From Parvularculaceae bacterium (lineage in GTDB: Bacteria > Pseudomonadota > Alphaproteobacteria > Caulobacterales > Parvularculaceae), in contig JANQSJ010000007.1 in assembly GCA_028284065.1 (NCBI GenBank), positions 248,001 to 312,000 on the forward strand: DNA of 64,000 nucleotides. Reading direction: 5' to 3'. This document shows positions 54,701 through 63,850 of the stretch, in pieces (position 1 is the first letter of the stretch; every line of letters begins with the position of its first letter). The notes below the pieces were generated by a model, which saw nothing but the letters and a program-made list of their open reading frames with translations, had not been told where the DNA came from and did not search any database. A program made the translations under genes and the position numbers.

Positions 54701-55035
54701 TTTGCGACAGCGCCCGGCCCGGCCTTCGTGCGGAGGATGAACGTCTGATTGTCGGTCGCCGCACACGCGGCGCAGACCATCGAAGGCGCTGGTGGTTTTG
54801 GCGACGGCGCGCAGCCCGGCCTTCGCGCGGCCGACTAACGTCTGATGATGAGGTTCCGCGCGCGCGGCGCCCACCATCGAAGGCGCTGGTGGTTTTGGCG
54901 ACAGCGCCCGGCCCGGCCTTCGCGAGGCCGACTAACGTCTGATGATGAGGTTCCGCGCGCGCGGCGCAGACCATCGAAGGCGCTGGTGGTTTTGGCGACG
55001 GCGCCCGGACCTATCTTCGTGCGGCGAACGAAGGT
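54701..55035. repeat. Tandem array of a 97-bp unit, about 3.5 copies
   Basis: Units begin at 54701, 54797, 54894 and 54991; the last is partial. Units 2 and 3 differ at about six positions. Each full unit contains TTTGGCGACAGCGCCCGG, CGTCTGATGATGAGGTTCC and CATCGAAGGCGCTGGTGG. At each junction, GGCGCTG and CAGCGCC can pair around a 12-base GT-rich loop, giving a repeated hairpin. The array is unrelated in sequence to the 103-bp array next to it. The last unit runs into the end of the Cys-rich gene. Confidence 0.88.
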
Positions 55036-55295
55036 CACGCAATGTCGACGCCATTCATGGCGGCGGCGTCGCAGAAGCAGCCAAAGCATAAAGGCGCGAT
55101 GATGTCCGGGCCCTGCGCCAGAAAGTCCTCTTCGGAGAGGTCATTGCAGGCGGAGCAGATGGCCTCGAAAACGCCATCGTGATTGCCCCACCAAAAGCCG
55201 CGCGGCTCCCCGTCCTTGAGCGTCTTAATGATGTGGACGCAGACGAATGTCTCGTCTTGCGCCCCATGAGTCGCGCAGGTGAGCTTGCCGGCCAT
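55035..55295 (-). CDS. Small cysteine-rich conserved protein
   Basis: The 86-residue protein has seven cysteines, in LTCATHG, FVCVHI, AICSACND and LCFGCFCDAAA, suggesting one or two zinc sites. TWWGN-like FWWGNHDGVFEAICSACNDLSEEDF is distinctive. There is no membrane segment. I do not know a named family. The 3' end touches the 97-bp repeat array. Confidence 0.72.
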   Translation of the reverse strand: MAGKLTCATHGAQDETFVCVHIIKTLKDGEPRGFWWGNHDGVFEAICSACNDLSEEDFLAQGPDIIAPLCFGCFCDAAAMNGVDIA

Positions 55296-55343
55296 GGGCG
55301 AGGCTTAGGATGCGCCGATGCGGCGGGCAAGCGGTGGTTCGGT

Positions 55344-55910
55344 CTATGGCGTGAGAATCGGTCTGCAGATGGCCTCAATATCCGCGCGCTTTGAGACAAA
55401 TTCACGAAGTATAGAGACGCTATTGTTGAAGCCTTCTTCATCAGAAAACGTCTCTAGGTCATGAGGATATCCGACTCTGTCCAACATAAATGATGGAAGC
55501 GCGCGGATTGCGTCAAAACCGAGCGCGTCCGACTCATCCTCGGCGAATGATAAGTATCGATAGTCCACAAGATCCGAGAGCTGATAAGCAGATTGGGCGA
55601 ACTCGCGAAGATATCCAGCACGCACGCTTATTGCTATTGCCACCTCGTCAATCTCATCATCGGTGGAATATTGGGCTTCACGCTCGCGTACGATTTTGAC
55701 CGTCAACGCAACCCTTTCTTCAACTCCCTCAAGATGTCTCTGCAATTGACCGGTCGCACCCAGCAGTTCGCGGCACGCAACCTGTTTCGAAAACCGCGCA
55801 TCTCGCGCCCGCTGCCCCGGCGCCGCCTCTGGGTGGAAATGCTCTAGATACGCCTGCGCCCAAAGCGCCGCTGCGCCCAGCAGGACTGCCAGAAAAATCA
55901 GAAATCGCAT
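55344..55910 (-). CDS. Hypothetical protein with N-terminal membrane anchor
   Basis: From ATG 55910 (GGAGGGGAG 4 bases upstream) the protein has 188 residues. An N-terminal helix (RFLIFLAVLLGAAALWAQAYL) is a signal anchor. The rest is largely helical (ELLGATGQLQRHLEGVEERVALTVKIVREREAQY), with no recognised domain. Its base composition is more AT-rich than the nuo genes. It probably faces the periplasm. Confidence 0.68.
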   Translation of the reverse strand: MRFLIFLAVLLGAAALWAQAYLEHFHPEAAPGQRARDARFSKQVACRELLGATGQLQRHLEGVEERVALTVKIVREREAQYSTDDEIDEVAIAISVRAGYLREFAQSAYQLSDLVDYRYLSFAEDESDALGFDAIRALPSFMLDRVGYPHDLETFSDEEGFNNSVSILREFVSKRADIEAICRPILTP

Positions 55911-56158
55911 CGCTCCCCTCCATACCCCCGACCGTTCAGGCCGAGGTTGCAGGAGAAGGACAGCACTCGCGAGCCGCGAAGGCAAGTGAGGGGTGTGTCG
56001 GGCGAGCGGCCTCGCCCGCTTCCGCGATCAACCGCGCCAACGAAAGGCCCACCGCCCCACGCCTTCCCGTTTCGCAGTTAATGGCGCTAATCGCCAAACC
56101 AGTTTTGGCGCTACGGATAGCGCTTCGCTGCCGATTACATCGATCAGAATTCAGCCGG

Positions 56159-56608
56159 CTATTCCAGGATAAGTGTAATGGTTGTCGGAATGTCAGACCA
56201 CGTCCGCTCCGACTCCACAAAACGCCACTTTAGCGTTGCAGCGACCGCGGCGTCATTCAAACAAGGATTGGTCGTCGCCATGACCCGCGCCGCGGTCGGA
56301 ATTCCACTCGGAAGAACGTCGAAAATCAAATCCACAGTATCTGTGGCGTCAGACCGCATCATGCATTTTTTAGGATAGAGCGGCGGGCAACGAAATAGGA
56401 CGCGCGGCTCCTCGCCTTGAAGCGCCTCAGGCGACTGTTCTTTCGCTGGAAAGCGCATGCGCTCGGGGCACTCAAACTCGCCCTTCGCTTCATACAGCCT
56501 AGGTGGAGAATAAACGATTTTTCCACTTGAAGACCCGCCGGGCGCAGCGCATGCCGCCAATACGGCCATTGGGATTGTCAATAGGAACAGCCGCATTTTC
56601 AAAATCAT
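56159..56608 (-). CDS. Lipoprotein with a TonB C-terminal-like domain
   Basis: The 149-residue protein (ATG 56608; a TTG at 56611 and an ATG at 56596 are alternatives) has a lipobox LAAC with Cys20. The C-terminal 70 residues (LYPKKCMMRSDATDTVDLIFDVLPSGIPTAARVMATTNPCLNDAAVAATLKWRF) follow the TonB C-terminal pattern: a beta strand with V-x-F-x-V-x-x-x-G, then a helix with AAxxAxxxWRF. Unlike true TonB, it lacks a membrane anchor and Pro-rich spacer. It starts downstream of nuoD (14 bp). Confidence 0.75.
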   Translation of the reverse strand: MILKMRLFLLTIPMAVLAACAAPGGSSSGKIVYSPPRLYEAKGEFECPERMRFPAKEQSPEALQGEEPRVLFRCPPLYPKKCMMRSDATDTVDLIFDVLPSGIPTAARVMATTNPCLNDAAVAATLKWRFVESERTWSDIPTTITLILE

Positions 56609-56622
56609 CAAATATAGTCCCG

Positions 56623-57855
56623 CTACCGATCAATCTCGCCGAAGACGATGTCGAGGGAGCCGAGGATCGCCGAGATGTCGGCGAGCATGTGGCCGCGGTT
56701 CATCCAGTCCATCGCCTGCAAATGGGCGTAGCCCGGCGCGCGGATCTTACAGCGATAGGGCTTGTTCGTCCCGTCGCTGACGAGATAAACGCCGAACTCG
56801 CCCTTCGGCGCTTCGACGGCGGCGTAGACCTCGCCTTTGGGAACGTGAAAGCCCTCCGTATAGAGCTTGAAGTGATGGATGAGGGCCTCCATGGAGCCCT
56901 TCATCTCGGCCCGCCGCGGCGGCGATATCTTGCCGTCCGTCGTCATGACGGGGCCCGGCCCCTCCTCGCGGATCTTGGCGATCGCCTGCTTCATAATGAG
57001 GATGGACTGGCGCATCTCCTCCATGCGCATGAGATACCGATCCCAGCAGTCGGAATTCTTGCCGACGGGCACTTCGAACTCATATTCCGGATACGTCTCA
57101 TAGGGCTGGGAGCGGCGAAGGTCCCAGGCCACCCCGGCGCCGCGCAGCATGACGCCGGAAAAACCCCATTGGAACGCCTCCTCCTGCGTGACGACGCCGA
57201 TATCCACATTGCGCTGCTTAAAGATGCGGTTCTCGGTGATGAGCGCATCGATATCGTCGAGCGTTTTCGGAAACGCGTCGCACCAGTCGTCGATGTCGGT
57301 AAGGAGCTGGTCCGGGAGATCCTGATGCACGCCGCCAACCCGGAAGTACGCCGCATGCATGCGGCTGCCGGAGGCGCGCTCATAGAAGACCATCAGCTTT
57401 TCGCGGTCTTCAAAGCCCCAAAGCGGCGGGGTGAGCGCGCCGACGTCCATCGCCTGCGTCGTCACGTTCAGAAGATGCGACAGGATGCGGCCGATCTCGC
57501 AGAAGAGGACGCGGATGTGCTGCGCCCGGCGCGGCACCTCGACGCCGAGGAGGCGCTCCGCCGCGAGACAGAAGGCGTGCTCCTGGTTCATCGGCGCCAC
57601 ATAGTCGAGCCGGTCGAAATACGGGATCGCCTGCAGGTAGGTCTTGTGCTCGATGAGCTTCTCGGTGCCGCGGTGGAGGAGCCCGATATGCGGGTCGATG
57701 CGCTCCACCACCTCGCCGTCAAGCTCCACGACCAGACGAAGCACGCCGTGCGCGGCCGGGTGCTGCGGCCCGAAATTGATCGTGAACTTGCCCTCGGCCG
57801 CCGCGTCCGAGGCGGAATCCGTAACGTCTACTACGCGCGTGTTGCCGTCCGCCAT
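56623..57855 (-). CDS. nuoD: NADH-quinone oxidoreductase subunit D
   Basis: The 410-residue 49-kDa-type subunit has [50 protein letters not shown] and the C-terminal [45 protein letters not shown]. It ends with DIVFGEIDR. It forms the quinone site with NuoB. NuoC and NuoD are separate proteins here, and a GFA-family gene lies between them. Confidence 0.97.
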   Translation of the reverse strand: MADGNTRVVDVTDSASDAAAEGKFTINFGPQHPAAHGVLRLVVELDGEVVERIDPHIGLLHRGTEKLIEHKTYLQAIPYFDRLDYVAPMNQEHAFCLAAERLLGVEVPRRAQHIRVLFCEIGRILSHLLNVTTQAMDVGALTPPLWGFEDREKLMVFYERASGSRMHAAYFRVGGVHQDLPDQLLTDIDDWCDAFPKTLDDIDALITENRIFKQRNVDIGVVTQEEAFQWGFSGVMLRGAGVAWDLRRSQPYETYPEYEFEVPVGKNSDCWDRYLMRMEEMRQSILIMKQAIAKIREEGPGPVMTTDGKISPPRRAEMKGSMEALIHHFKLYTEGFHVPKGEVYAAVEAPKGEFGVYLVSDGTNKPYRCKIRAPGYAHLQAMDWMNRGHMLADISAILGSLDIVFGEIDR

Positions 57856-57861
57856 TCGAGT

Positions 57862-58350
57862 TTACGCCTTTCCGGCCCCCGCGCCGCTCGCTGATTCGCC
57901 GCTCGCCGTCCCGCCGCCGGCGAAGGCGGCCAAAACCTCGTCGCCAGTCATGCGCTTTCTCTCCCCTGCGAAGTCGTAATAGCCAGGCTTTTCGTCAATG
58001 AAGATTTCAAGCGTCAGCTTAGCATCTGACGTGTCGTCGAACGCACCGGCGTTTACCGATGTGAACGAGCCATCGCGCATCCGCCAGAAAAGGTTCGATC
58101 CGCATTTCTTGCAAAAGCATCTCTCGGCCCAGTCCGACGATCGATAAACGCCCAAATGGGTTGGGTCTTCGACCGTCACCGGGCCGGCTGTCGTCACCGC
58201 CATCAACGGTCCGCCGATCTGGCGGCGGCACATGCCGCAATGGCAGGCGTCCACGTGCACGCCATCGTCATGCGGCGCCGGCGTCGCCTTAAAGACCACC
58301 GCCCCGCACAGACACCGCCCCGTTTTCTCCGTCGCCGCAGTCTCCGCCAT
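57862..58350 (-). CDS. GFA-family zinc protein (glutathione-dependent formaldehyde-activating enzyme-like)
   Basis: The 162-residue protein starts at ATG 58350, with GGAG 9 bases upstream and 4 bp after the nuoC stop. Zinc ligands are in GRCLCGAVVF, DACHCGMCRRQIGGP and CFCKKCGSNLFW, which is the GFA/CENP-V pattern. DGSFTSVNAGAFD follows. Members bind glutathione adducts, but true formaldehyde activation is shown for few, so the substrate is uncertain. It lies inside the nuo operon between nuoC and nuoD. Confidence 0.88.
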   Translation of the reverse strand: MAETAATEKTGRCLCGAVVFKATPAPHDDGVHVDACHCGMCRRQIGGPLMAVTTAGPVTVEDPTHLGVYRSSDWAERCFCKKCGSNLFWRMRDGSFTSVNAGAFDDTSDAKLTLEIFIDEKPGYYDFAGERKRMTGDEVLAAFAGGGTASGESASGAGAGKA

Positions 58351-58354
58351 GCGC

Positions 58355-59014
58355 CTACTCCTTCCGGTCGGCTCTTTTCGGGTCGCCATTCTTCGGGTCG
58401 GCCTTCTCGTCTCCGGGGATCGCGTACTGCGCGCCCTCCCAGGGACTGAGATAGTCGAAATCGCGGTACTCCTGCACGAGGCTCACGGGCTCATAGACGA
58501 CCTTTTTCAATTCGTCGTCATAGCGGACTTCAGTATAACCCGTAAGCGGAAAGTCCTTACGCAGAGGGTATCCCTCAAAGCCGTAGTCGGTGAGAATCCG
58601 CCTGAGGTCGGGATGGCCTGTGAAGACGATGCCGTACATGTCAAACGCTTCGCGCTCGAACCAGTCGGCGCACGGAAAAACCTCGCGCACGCTGGGGATG
58701 GCCTGCGTCTCGAGAAGCTCCGCCTTGACGCGCACGCGCACATTATTGTGCAGGCTGAGAAGGTGGTAGACGACGTCGAAGCGCCGCGCGCGCTCCGGAT
58801 AGTCGACGCCGCAAATGTCGATGAGCTGGATAAAGCGGCATTCCGGATCGTCGCGCAGGAAACTGAGGACGCGGACGATCGCGTCCGGACGAGCCGTCAC
58901 CGTCGCCTCGCCATGGGCGACCGTCACGCCGAACGTCTCCTCCTCGATCGAGGCGGAGATATGTTCGGCGAGGTCGTTCAGCTCCGCTTCCCTGTCGAAG
59001 ACGGCGTTCGTCAA
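58355..59014 (-). CDS. nuoC: NADH-quinone oxidoreductase subunit C
   Basis: The 219-residue 30-kDa-type subunit has [73 protein letters not shown], the diagnostic block. It is preceded by a 70-residue membrane-protein gene that separates it from nuoB. Confidence 0.97.
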   Translation of the reverse strand: MTNAVFDREAELNDLAEHISASIEEETFGVTVAHGEATVTARPDAIVRVLSFLRDDPECRFIQLIDICGVDYPERARRFDVVYHLLSLHNNVRVRVKAELLETQAIPSVREVFPCADWFEREAFDMYGIVFTGHPDLRRILTDYGFEGYPLRKDFPLTGYTEVRYDDELKKVVYEPVSLVQEYRDFDYLSPWEGAQYAIPGDEKADPKNGDPKRADRKE

Positions 59015-59027
59015 TTTACGTCTCCGA

Positions 59028-59240
59028 TCACTTTGCGTTCCCGATCATGTCTTTGATCCGCCGTCGCAGGGGCATGTAAAAGGCGATGGCACCGCCGCCG
59101 ATCGCGCCCCCCAAAAACGACCGTTTCAGATCGGCGGCGAGGGCGGCGTCGGCGCCGAGGCTGCGGTTCAGCACCAGAATGAGCGCGAACAGGATCGCGC
59201 CCACCGCCGCGCCGCGGCCGATATCGCCCAGCTTCACCAC
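59028..59240 (-). CDS. Hypothetical small membrane protein between nuoB and nuoC
   Basis: The 70-residue protein has two hydrophobic helices (about 8-26 and 42-57) and a basic tail ([12 protein letters not shown]). It is placed between nuoB (22 bp) and nuoC (13 bp) and so is surely co-transcribed. No family is known to me; an assembly or regulatory role in complex I is only a suggestion from position. Confidence 0.65.
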   Translation of the reverse strand: MVKLGDIGRGAAVGAILFALILVLNRSLGADAALAADLKRSFLGGAIGGGAIAFYMPLRRRIKDMIGNAK

Positions 59241-59262
59241 AGGGACGTCGTCCGTCGCGGGG

Positions 59263-59844
59263 TCATCGGACGATGGAGCCTTCGCGGCGAATCTTCTTCT
59301 GCAGCTGCAATATGCCGTAAATCAGCGCCTCGGCCGTGGGCGGACAGCCGGGGACGTAGATGTCGACGGGGACGACGCGATCGCAGCCGCGCACCACCGC
59401 ATACGAATAATGATAATAACCGCCGCCGTTTGCGCATGATCCCATGGAGATCACGTAGCGCGGGTTTGGCATCTGGTCGTACACTTTGCGCAGAGCCGGC
59501 GCCATCTTGTTGGTGAGCGTGCCGGCGACGATCATCACGTCGGACTGTCGAGGGCTTGCGCGCGGCGCCACCCCGAAGCGCTCGAGGTCCCAGCGCGGCA
59601 TCGACGCCTGCATCATCTCCACCGCGCAGCAGGCGAGGCCGAACGTCATCCACATGAGCGAGCCGGTGCGCGCCCAGTTGATGAGCGCGTCCGCCGGCGC
59701 GGTGAAGAATCCGCGATCGGCGAGTTCATCGGAGAGATCGGAAAAGAACGGGTCCTTGGCGTCCGGGCGATAGACAGGCCCGTCGCCATCAAGCGTCTGG
59801 TCGAGCTTCAGTTCGTCGACGCCGCGGCCCTGCTTCATCGCCAT
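59263..59844 (-). CDS. nuoB: NADH-quinone oxidoreductase subunit B
   Basis: The 193-residue subunit carries cluster N2. [95 protein letters not shown] are all canonical. I chose ATG 59844, 6 bases after AAAGGGG. ATG 59838, overlapping the nuoA stop as ATGA, is an alternative two residues shorter. Confidence 0.96.
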   Translation of the reverse strand: MAMKQGRGVDELKLDQTLDGDGPVYRPDAKDPFFSDLSDELADRGFFTAPADALINWARTGSLMWMTFGLACCAVEMMQASMPRWDLERFGVAPRASPRQSDVMIVAGTLTNKMAPALRKVYDQMPNPRYVISMGSCANGGGYYHYSYAVVRGCDRVVPVDIYVPGCPPTAEALIYGILQLQKKIRREGSIVR

Positions 59845-60230
59845 TCGAGGGCCCCTTTCTTCCACTCATAAAGGAAACCGACGGCGAACACGGCGATGAA
59901 GACGAACATCGACCAGAATGCGAAAATCTGGAACCCGCGGTCCGCGCCCAGCGTCGGATTGAACAGCGTCACCGCCCAGGGAAACAGGAACGCAACGTCC
60001 AGATCGACAATGATGAAGAGGATCGCGACGATATAGAACTGGACATCGAACTTGGTCCGGGCGTCGTCGAACGCCTCAAAGCCGCATTCATAGGTGGAGA
60101 GCTTCTCAGGGTCCGGGTCGTTCGGGGCGATAATGAGCGGAATGACCGTGAACGCGAGCGCGAGCGCCAATGCGATCCCCAGAAATACAAGGATCGGCAG
60201 GTAGTCGAGCAGGAAATCAGAAGTGGCCAT
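59835..60230 (-). CDS. nuoA: NADH-quinone oxidoreductase subunit A
   Basis: The 131-residue, three-helix membrane subunit has [63 protein letters not shown], including the conserved Cys and Asp loop. ATG 60230 has AGAGGG about 5 bases upstream; the frame continues to 60266 without a ribosome site. It heads the nuo cluster. The 146-bp region before it carries a possible TTGCTT-17-TAGTTT promoter on the minus strand (weak). Confidence 0.96.
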   Translation of the reverse strand: MATSDFLLDYLPILVFLGIALALALAFTVIPLIIAPNDPDPEKLSTYECGFEAFDDARTKFDVQFYIVAILFIIVDLDVAFLFPWAVTLFNPTLGADRGFQIFAFWSMFVFIAVFAVGFLYEWKKGALEWR

Positions 60231-60376
60231 TCTCGCCCTCTCGCTGATGAGGGTAAATCTCGTCAATTTGCGCGGAAACTAGGGAGATGCTCGGCGGAAA
60301 GCAACGCGATTCGGCGTCGCGGCGCCGACCCGACGAGGCGCGCCGCGCGGCGGGATTCCCTCGTATTTTCACCTTG

Positions 60377-61387
60377 TTACTCTTGCGAGGCATGCGCAAA
60401 ACGGGCGGCCCATAGGGCCGCGCCCGCCTCATCGAGCTCGGCCGTCGCGCGGGACTTGCCGACGAGGAGCGCCCGCCGCTGATAGCGGCGAATGAAGCGG
60501 CGCAAGTCTGCGTCCGGCAATTGCGCCGCGCGGCGCGCCATCGCGGCGAAATAGCCCTTCATCATGGCGAGCCCGCCCAGGATATAAGGCTTGAACTGCA
60601 TCCGGAAGATCGCCGTCAGGACAAAATAGAGCGGATCGGACCCCATGAAATACTGCCCGAAGCCGTGCCGCTCCCGACCGACGAAAATGTTCTGCTGGCT
60701 GGAGCCCATGGGCCGCAAATGCTCGAACCTGAGGTCTGGTTCGTCCCAGGAACAGGCGATCCAGCCTTTCCGCCGGCAGGCGTGGCAATCGATGCCGTCC
60801 CACATCACCTCCGGGACGAAGCCGCCGATATCCTCAAAGCACGCCGCGCGATAGAACTTCGTCATGCCGACGGACATCTCGTCGCCGCGCTTCTCCGAAC
60901 GCAACTCGCCGTCCTCGCCGCGAAAATAGGGCTTGCCGGAGCAGGTGCCGAGGCGCGGCTCGCCCGCCATGCGATTAAGAAGGATCTCGAAGTATCGCGG
61001 CGGCAGATCGAGATCGAGGTCAAGCTTGGAGACGAACTCGAAGTCTTCGAGGGCGACCATCGCGAGGCCGTAGTTGAACGTCTCTACGACGCCGGGACCG
61101 ACGGCGCGCGCGCCGCGATCCGGTTTCCTGACAACCCGCACCCAATCATGGCTCGCGGCAAAGTCGGCGAGGATCGCGGGCGTTGCGTCTGTCGAGCCGT
61201 CGTCGACGATCACCCAGAGGTCCGGCCGCGCGGTCTGCGCCGCCATGCTCGCCAGCGTCGTCTCCATAAAAGCCGCTTCATTGCGGCACGGAGATATGAC
61301 GACATGCCGGCCGGCGGCCTGCTCCCCGCGCGGCGTCGCCGGCGCGCGGGCCGCATCCTCCGTCGTCGAACTGGCCGCCTGCGCCAT
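60377..61387 (-). CDS. Family 2 glycosyltransferase
   Basis: The 336-residue protein starts at ATG 61387, with AGGA 6 bases upstream; the frame extends to 61486. GT-A elements are HVVISPCRNEAAFMETTLASMAAQ, WVIVDDGSTDATPAILADFA, and a DLDLDLP segment in place of DxD. MWDGIDCHACRRKGW and RFEHLRPMG are probably in the acceptor part. No long hydrophobic anchor is present. It probably adds a sugar to a surface polysaccharide, being next to the gene cluster at the right edge of the window, but it is divergent from that cluster. Confidence 0.88.
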   Translation of the reverse strand: MAQAASSTTEDAARAPATPRGEQAAGRHVVISPCRNEAAFMETTLASMAAQTARPDLWVIVDDGSTDATPAILADFAASHDWVRVVRKPDRGARAVGPGVVETFNYGLAMVALEDFEFVSKLDLDLDLPPRYFEILLNRMAGEPRLGTCSGKPYFRGEDGELRSEKRGDEMSVGMTKFYRAACFEDIGGFVPEVMWDGIDCHACRRKGWIACSWDEPDLRFEHLRPMGSSQQNIFVGRERHGFGQYFMGSDPLYFVLTAIFRMQFKPYILGGLAMMKGYFAAMARRAAQLPDADLRRFIRRYQRRALLVGKSRATAELDEAGAALWAARFAHASQE

Positions 61388-61580
61388 CTGGAATCCTATG
61401 TGGCGATGCGGACCCAAAACGGTCCGCGAACCGCGAAGGCCGCCCGGGCCGCCAGCGGCCTTGACTTGTTTACCCGCGGTGAACATAGCCGGTCTAAATA
61501 GACGCGGTTAGCGAAAACTAAAGCCGCGCCGGGCCTCGCCAGGCGTTTTCGGCCGCCGCGTTAGTCCCTTCGGAGCACGA

Positions 61581-62690
61581 GTGAGCGAGACATTATCCTC
61601 TCCCGGCGCCGGCGGCGGGCGTTCGATAGGCGTCGTCGCAATCGGCCGTAACGAAGGCCCGCGGCTGGAGGCGTGCCTTGCCTCTTTGTCCGCTTTTGAC
61701 GGGCCGGTGGTTTATGTGGATTCCGGTTCGACCGACGGCAGCGTCAAGGCTGCGCGGGCGGCTGGCGCGAATGTCGTCAATCTCGACATGTCGACGCCGT
61801 TCACCGCGGCCCGCGCCCGCAATGAGGGCTTCAGTCGCCTTAAGGAGCTAGGGGGCGATGGACTGCGGTTCGTGCAGTTTATCGACGGCGACTGCGAAAT
61901 CGCCGATGGCTGGCTCGACCGCGCCGAAGACGCCATGGCCAGCGCGCCGCGCCTTGCGGCGGTCGGCGGACGTCGGCGCGAGAAATTCCGCACGGCGAGC
62001 ATCTTCAACACGCTTTGCGACATGGAATGGGACACGCCCGTCGGCCCGGCGCGGGCGATCGGCGGCGACGGGCTCTATCGCGCCGACGCGTTTGTCGAGG
62101 TCGGCGGCTTTGATGGCGCGTTCATCTGCGGCGAGGAGCCGGAGCTGTGCTACCGCCTGCGAGGCGCAGGGTGGCTGGTTGAGCGCCTCGACGCCGAGAT
62201 GACGCGGCACGACGCGGACATTACGACGTGGTCGGAATGGGCCAAGCGCAATGTGCGCAGCGGCTGGGCGTTCGCCGAAGGCGCTGACCGGATGGGCGGC
62301 GGCGAGGAGCGATACAACGTCAAGCAAGCGCGCAGCATCTTCGTCTGGGGGCTCGGCGCGCCCCTCGCCGTCGCGGCGCTGCTGATTTTTGCGCTCGCCG
62401 CGCCTTCGCCGCAGCTCACCCTAGGCGCCCAGTCGCTCGCGGCGCTCGGCGTTGCGGCGTTTTTTGCGATGGCGCTCAAAATCGGCTTTCGCCGGCGCGC
62501 GGATCGCGGCGACAGCTGGCGGGACTCCCTGCTTTACGGCGCCATGCTGATGCTCGGAAAATTCCCTCAGGCCGCAGGCGCCCTGAAATACTGGCGCAAG
62601 CGGCTCAGCGGCGGGCAGGCGACGATAATCGAATACAAGAAGCCCGCTGCGGACGGCGCGGATGCGTCCCGCGGGGCCGGAGGCGCCTGA
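61581..62690 (+). CDS. Membrane-associated family 2 glycosyltransferase
   Basis: The 369-residue protein starts at GTG 61581 with GGAG 6 bases upstream. GT-A motifs are VVAIGRNEGPRLEACLASL, YVDSGSTDGSV, FIDGDCEI (DxD) and FICGEEPELCYRLRGAGW (ED/ExxxR). Two membrane helices at about 255-275 and 285-305 end the catalytic part. It is probably polysaccharide-forming. Its stop overlaps the ATG of the Gfo/Idh/MocA gene by one base. Confidence 0.9.
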   Translation: MSETLSSPGAGGGRSIGVVAIGRNEGPRLEACLASLSAFDGPVVYVDSGSTDGSVKAARAAGANVVNLDMSTPFTAARARNEGFSRLKELGGDGLRFVQFIDGDCEIADGWLDRAEDAMASAPRLAAVGGRRREKFRTASIFNTLCDMEWDTPVGPARAIGGDGLYRADAFVEVGGFDGAFICGEEPELCYRLRGAGWLVERLDAEMTRHDADITTWSEWAKRNVRSGWAFAEGADRMGGGEERYNVKQARSIFVWGLGAPLAVAALLIFALAAPSPQLTLGAQSLAALGVAAFFAMALKIGFRRRADRGDSWRDSLLYGAMLMLGKFPQAAGALKYWRKRLSGGQATIIEYKKPAADGADASRGAGGA

Positions 62691-63835
62691 TGCGGATCGC
62701 CTTCCTCGGGTGCGGCTACGTGGCGAACATGTACCGTCTGTCGCTCGCCCTCCACCCCGAGCTTCAGCTTGTCGGCTGCTTCGATCTGGAGCGCTCGCGC
62801 ATGGAGACGATGGCGGGGGCGACCGGCGCGCGCGCCTATGCCGGGTTCGATGACTTTCTGAACGGCGACTTCGACATCGCCCTCAATCTCACAAACCCTC
62901 GCGCCCATTTCGACACGACGCGCGCTCTGCTCGAAGCCGGCAAACATGTCTATACGGAGAAACCGCTCGCCCTTGATTTCTGCGAGGCGGCGGCGCTTGT
63001 CGACCTGGCGAAGGCGAAGAACCTTCTTTTGACATCGGCGCCCTGCACGCTTTTCAGCCCGACCGCGCAGACTCTCTGGCGGGCGGTGCGCGAGCGCGCC
63101 GTGGGGGACGTGCGCCTCGCCTATGCGGAAATGGATGACGGCATGGTCCCGCGCGCGCCGGTCGCTAAATGGATCAACGAGCTGGGCGTCGCCTGGCCGT
63201 ACGTGGACGAGTTCGAGACGGGCTGCACGATCGAGCACGCAGGATATGTTCTCACCTGGATGTGCGCGTTCTTCGGGCCTGCGGCCAGCATTTCGGGTTT
63301 TTCCGACACGCTGCTCACGGACAAGGTCCCGGGCGAGCGCATCCGGGAAGCGCCCGATTTTTCCGTCGCGTGCGTTAAGTTCGCCGGCGGGCCCGTCCTT
63401 AGAATGACCAACGGGCTCTACGCGCCGCACGACCATCGCCTGCGGCTTTTCGCCGACGAGGGCGTCCTCACGGTAGACGATCCGCGCAGCGATCATTCGC
63501 CGGTCTTTGCGCAACGCTACCGCACGGTTCGCCGCAAACGCTTCCTGAGCCCGCTGAAACGCAAATTGCCGTTCGCGACGTCGCGGACGCGCCTGGCGCA
63601 GTACAGGGGCTCCCAGTCGCGCGACTTCTGCCGTGGGGTCGCCGACATGGCCGCGGCGATCGCGTCCGGCGGAACGCCGCTGATGGACGCGGACTTTGCG
63701 CTTCATGTGTGCGAAGCCACCCTCGCCTGCCACAACGCCCTGCACCCCGGCGCGAAAGCGCTCGCCGAGAACGACGTATTTCGCGCGCCCTATACGCCGA
63801 CATCCCGTTTCGCTCCGATTTCTCCTCGCGACTGA
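62690..63835 (+). CDS. Gfo/Idh/MocA-family oxidoreductase
   Basis: The 381-residue protein begins MRIAFLGCGYVANMYRLSLALHP, a Rossmann fingerprint. FDIALNLTNPRAHFDTTRALLEAGKHVYTEKPLAL contains the family EKP motif with the catalytic Lys. The C-terminal part (from about 125) is the substrate-binding beta sheet. It is NAD(P)-dependent and probably works on a nucleotide sugar, given the neighbours. It overlaps the upstream glycosyltransferase by one base. Confidence 0.92.
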   Translation: MRIAFLGCGYVANMYRLSLALHPELQLVGCFDLERSRMETMAGATGARAYAGFDDFLNGDFDIALNLTNPRAHFDTTRALLEAGKHVYTEKPLALDFCEAAALVDLAKAKNLLLTSAPCTLFSPTAQTLWRAVRERAVGDVRLAYAEMDDGMVPRAPVAKWINELGVAWPYVDEFETGCTIEHAGYVLTWMCAFFGPAASISGFSDTLLTDKVPGERIREAPDFSVACVKFAGGPVLRMTNGLYAPHDHRLRLFADEGVLTVDDPRSDHSPVFAQRYRTVRRKRFLSPLKRKLPFATSRTRLAQYRGSQSRDFCRGVADMAAAIASGGTPLMDADFALHVCEATLACHNALHPGAKALAENDVFRAPYTPTSRFAPISPRD

Positions 63836-63850
63836 GGCGCAGGGCCCTGA

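Noticed and set aside
54257..54974. Long minus-strand frames through the tandem arrays (for example 54257-54877 and 54549-54974)
   Set aside because: The 97- and 103-bp periods shift the frame at each copy, so the same DNA is read in several frames with no conserved protein. They are open only because stops are rare in this sequence.
56503..57894. 463-codon plus-strand frame opposite nuoD
   Set aside because: It is the antisense shadow of NuoD and starts inside the TonB-like lipoprotein gene.
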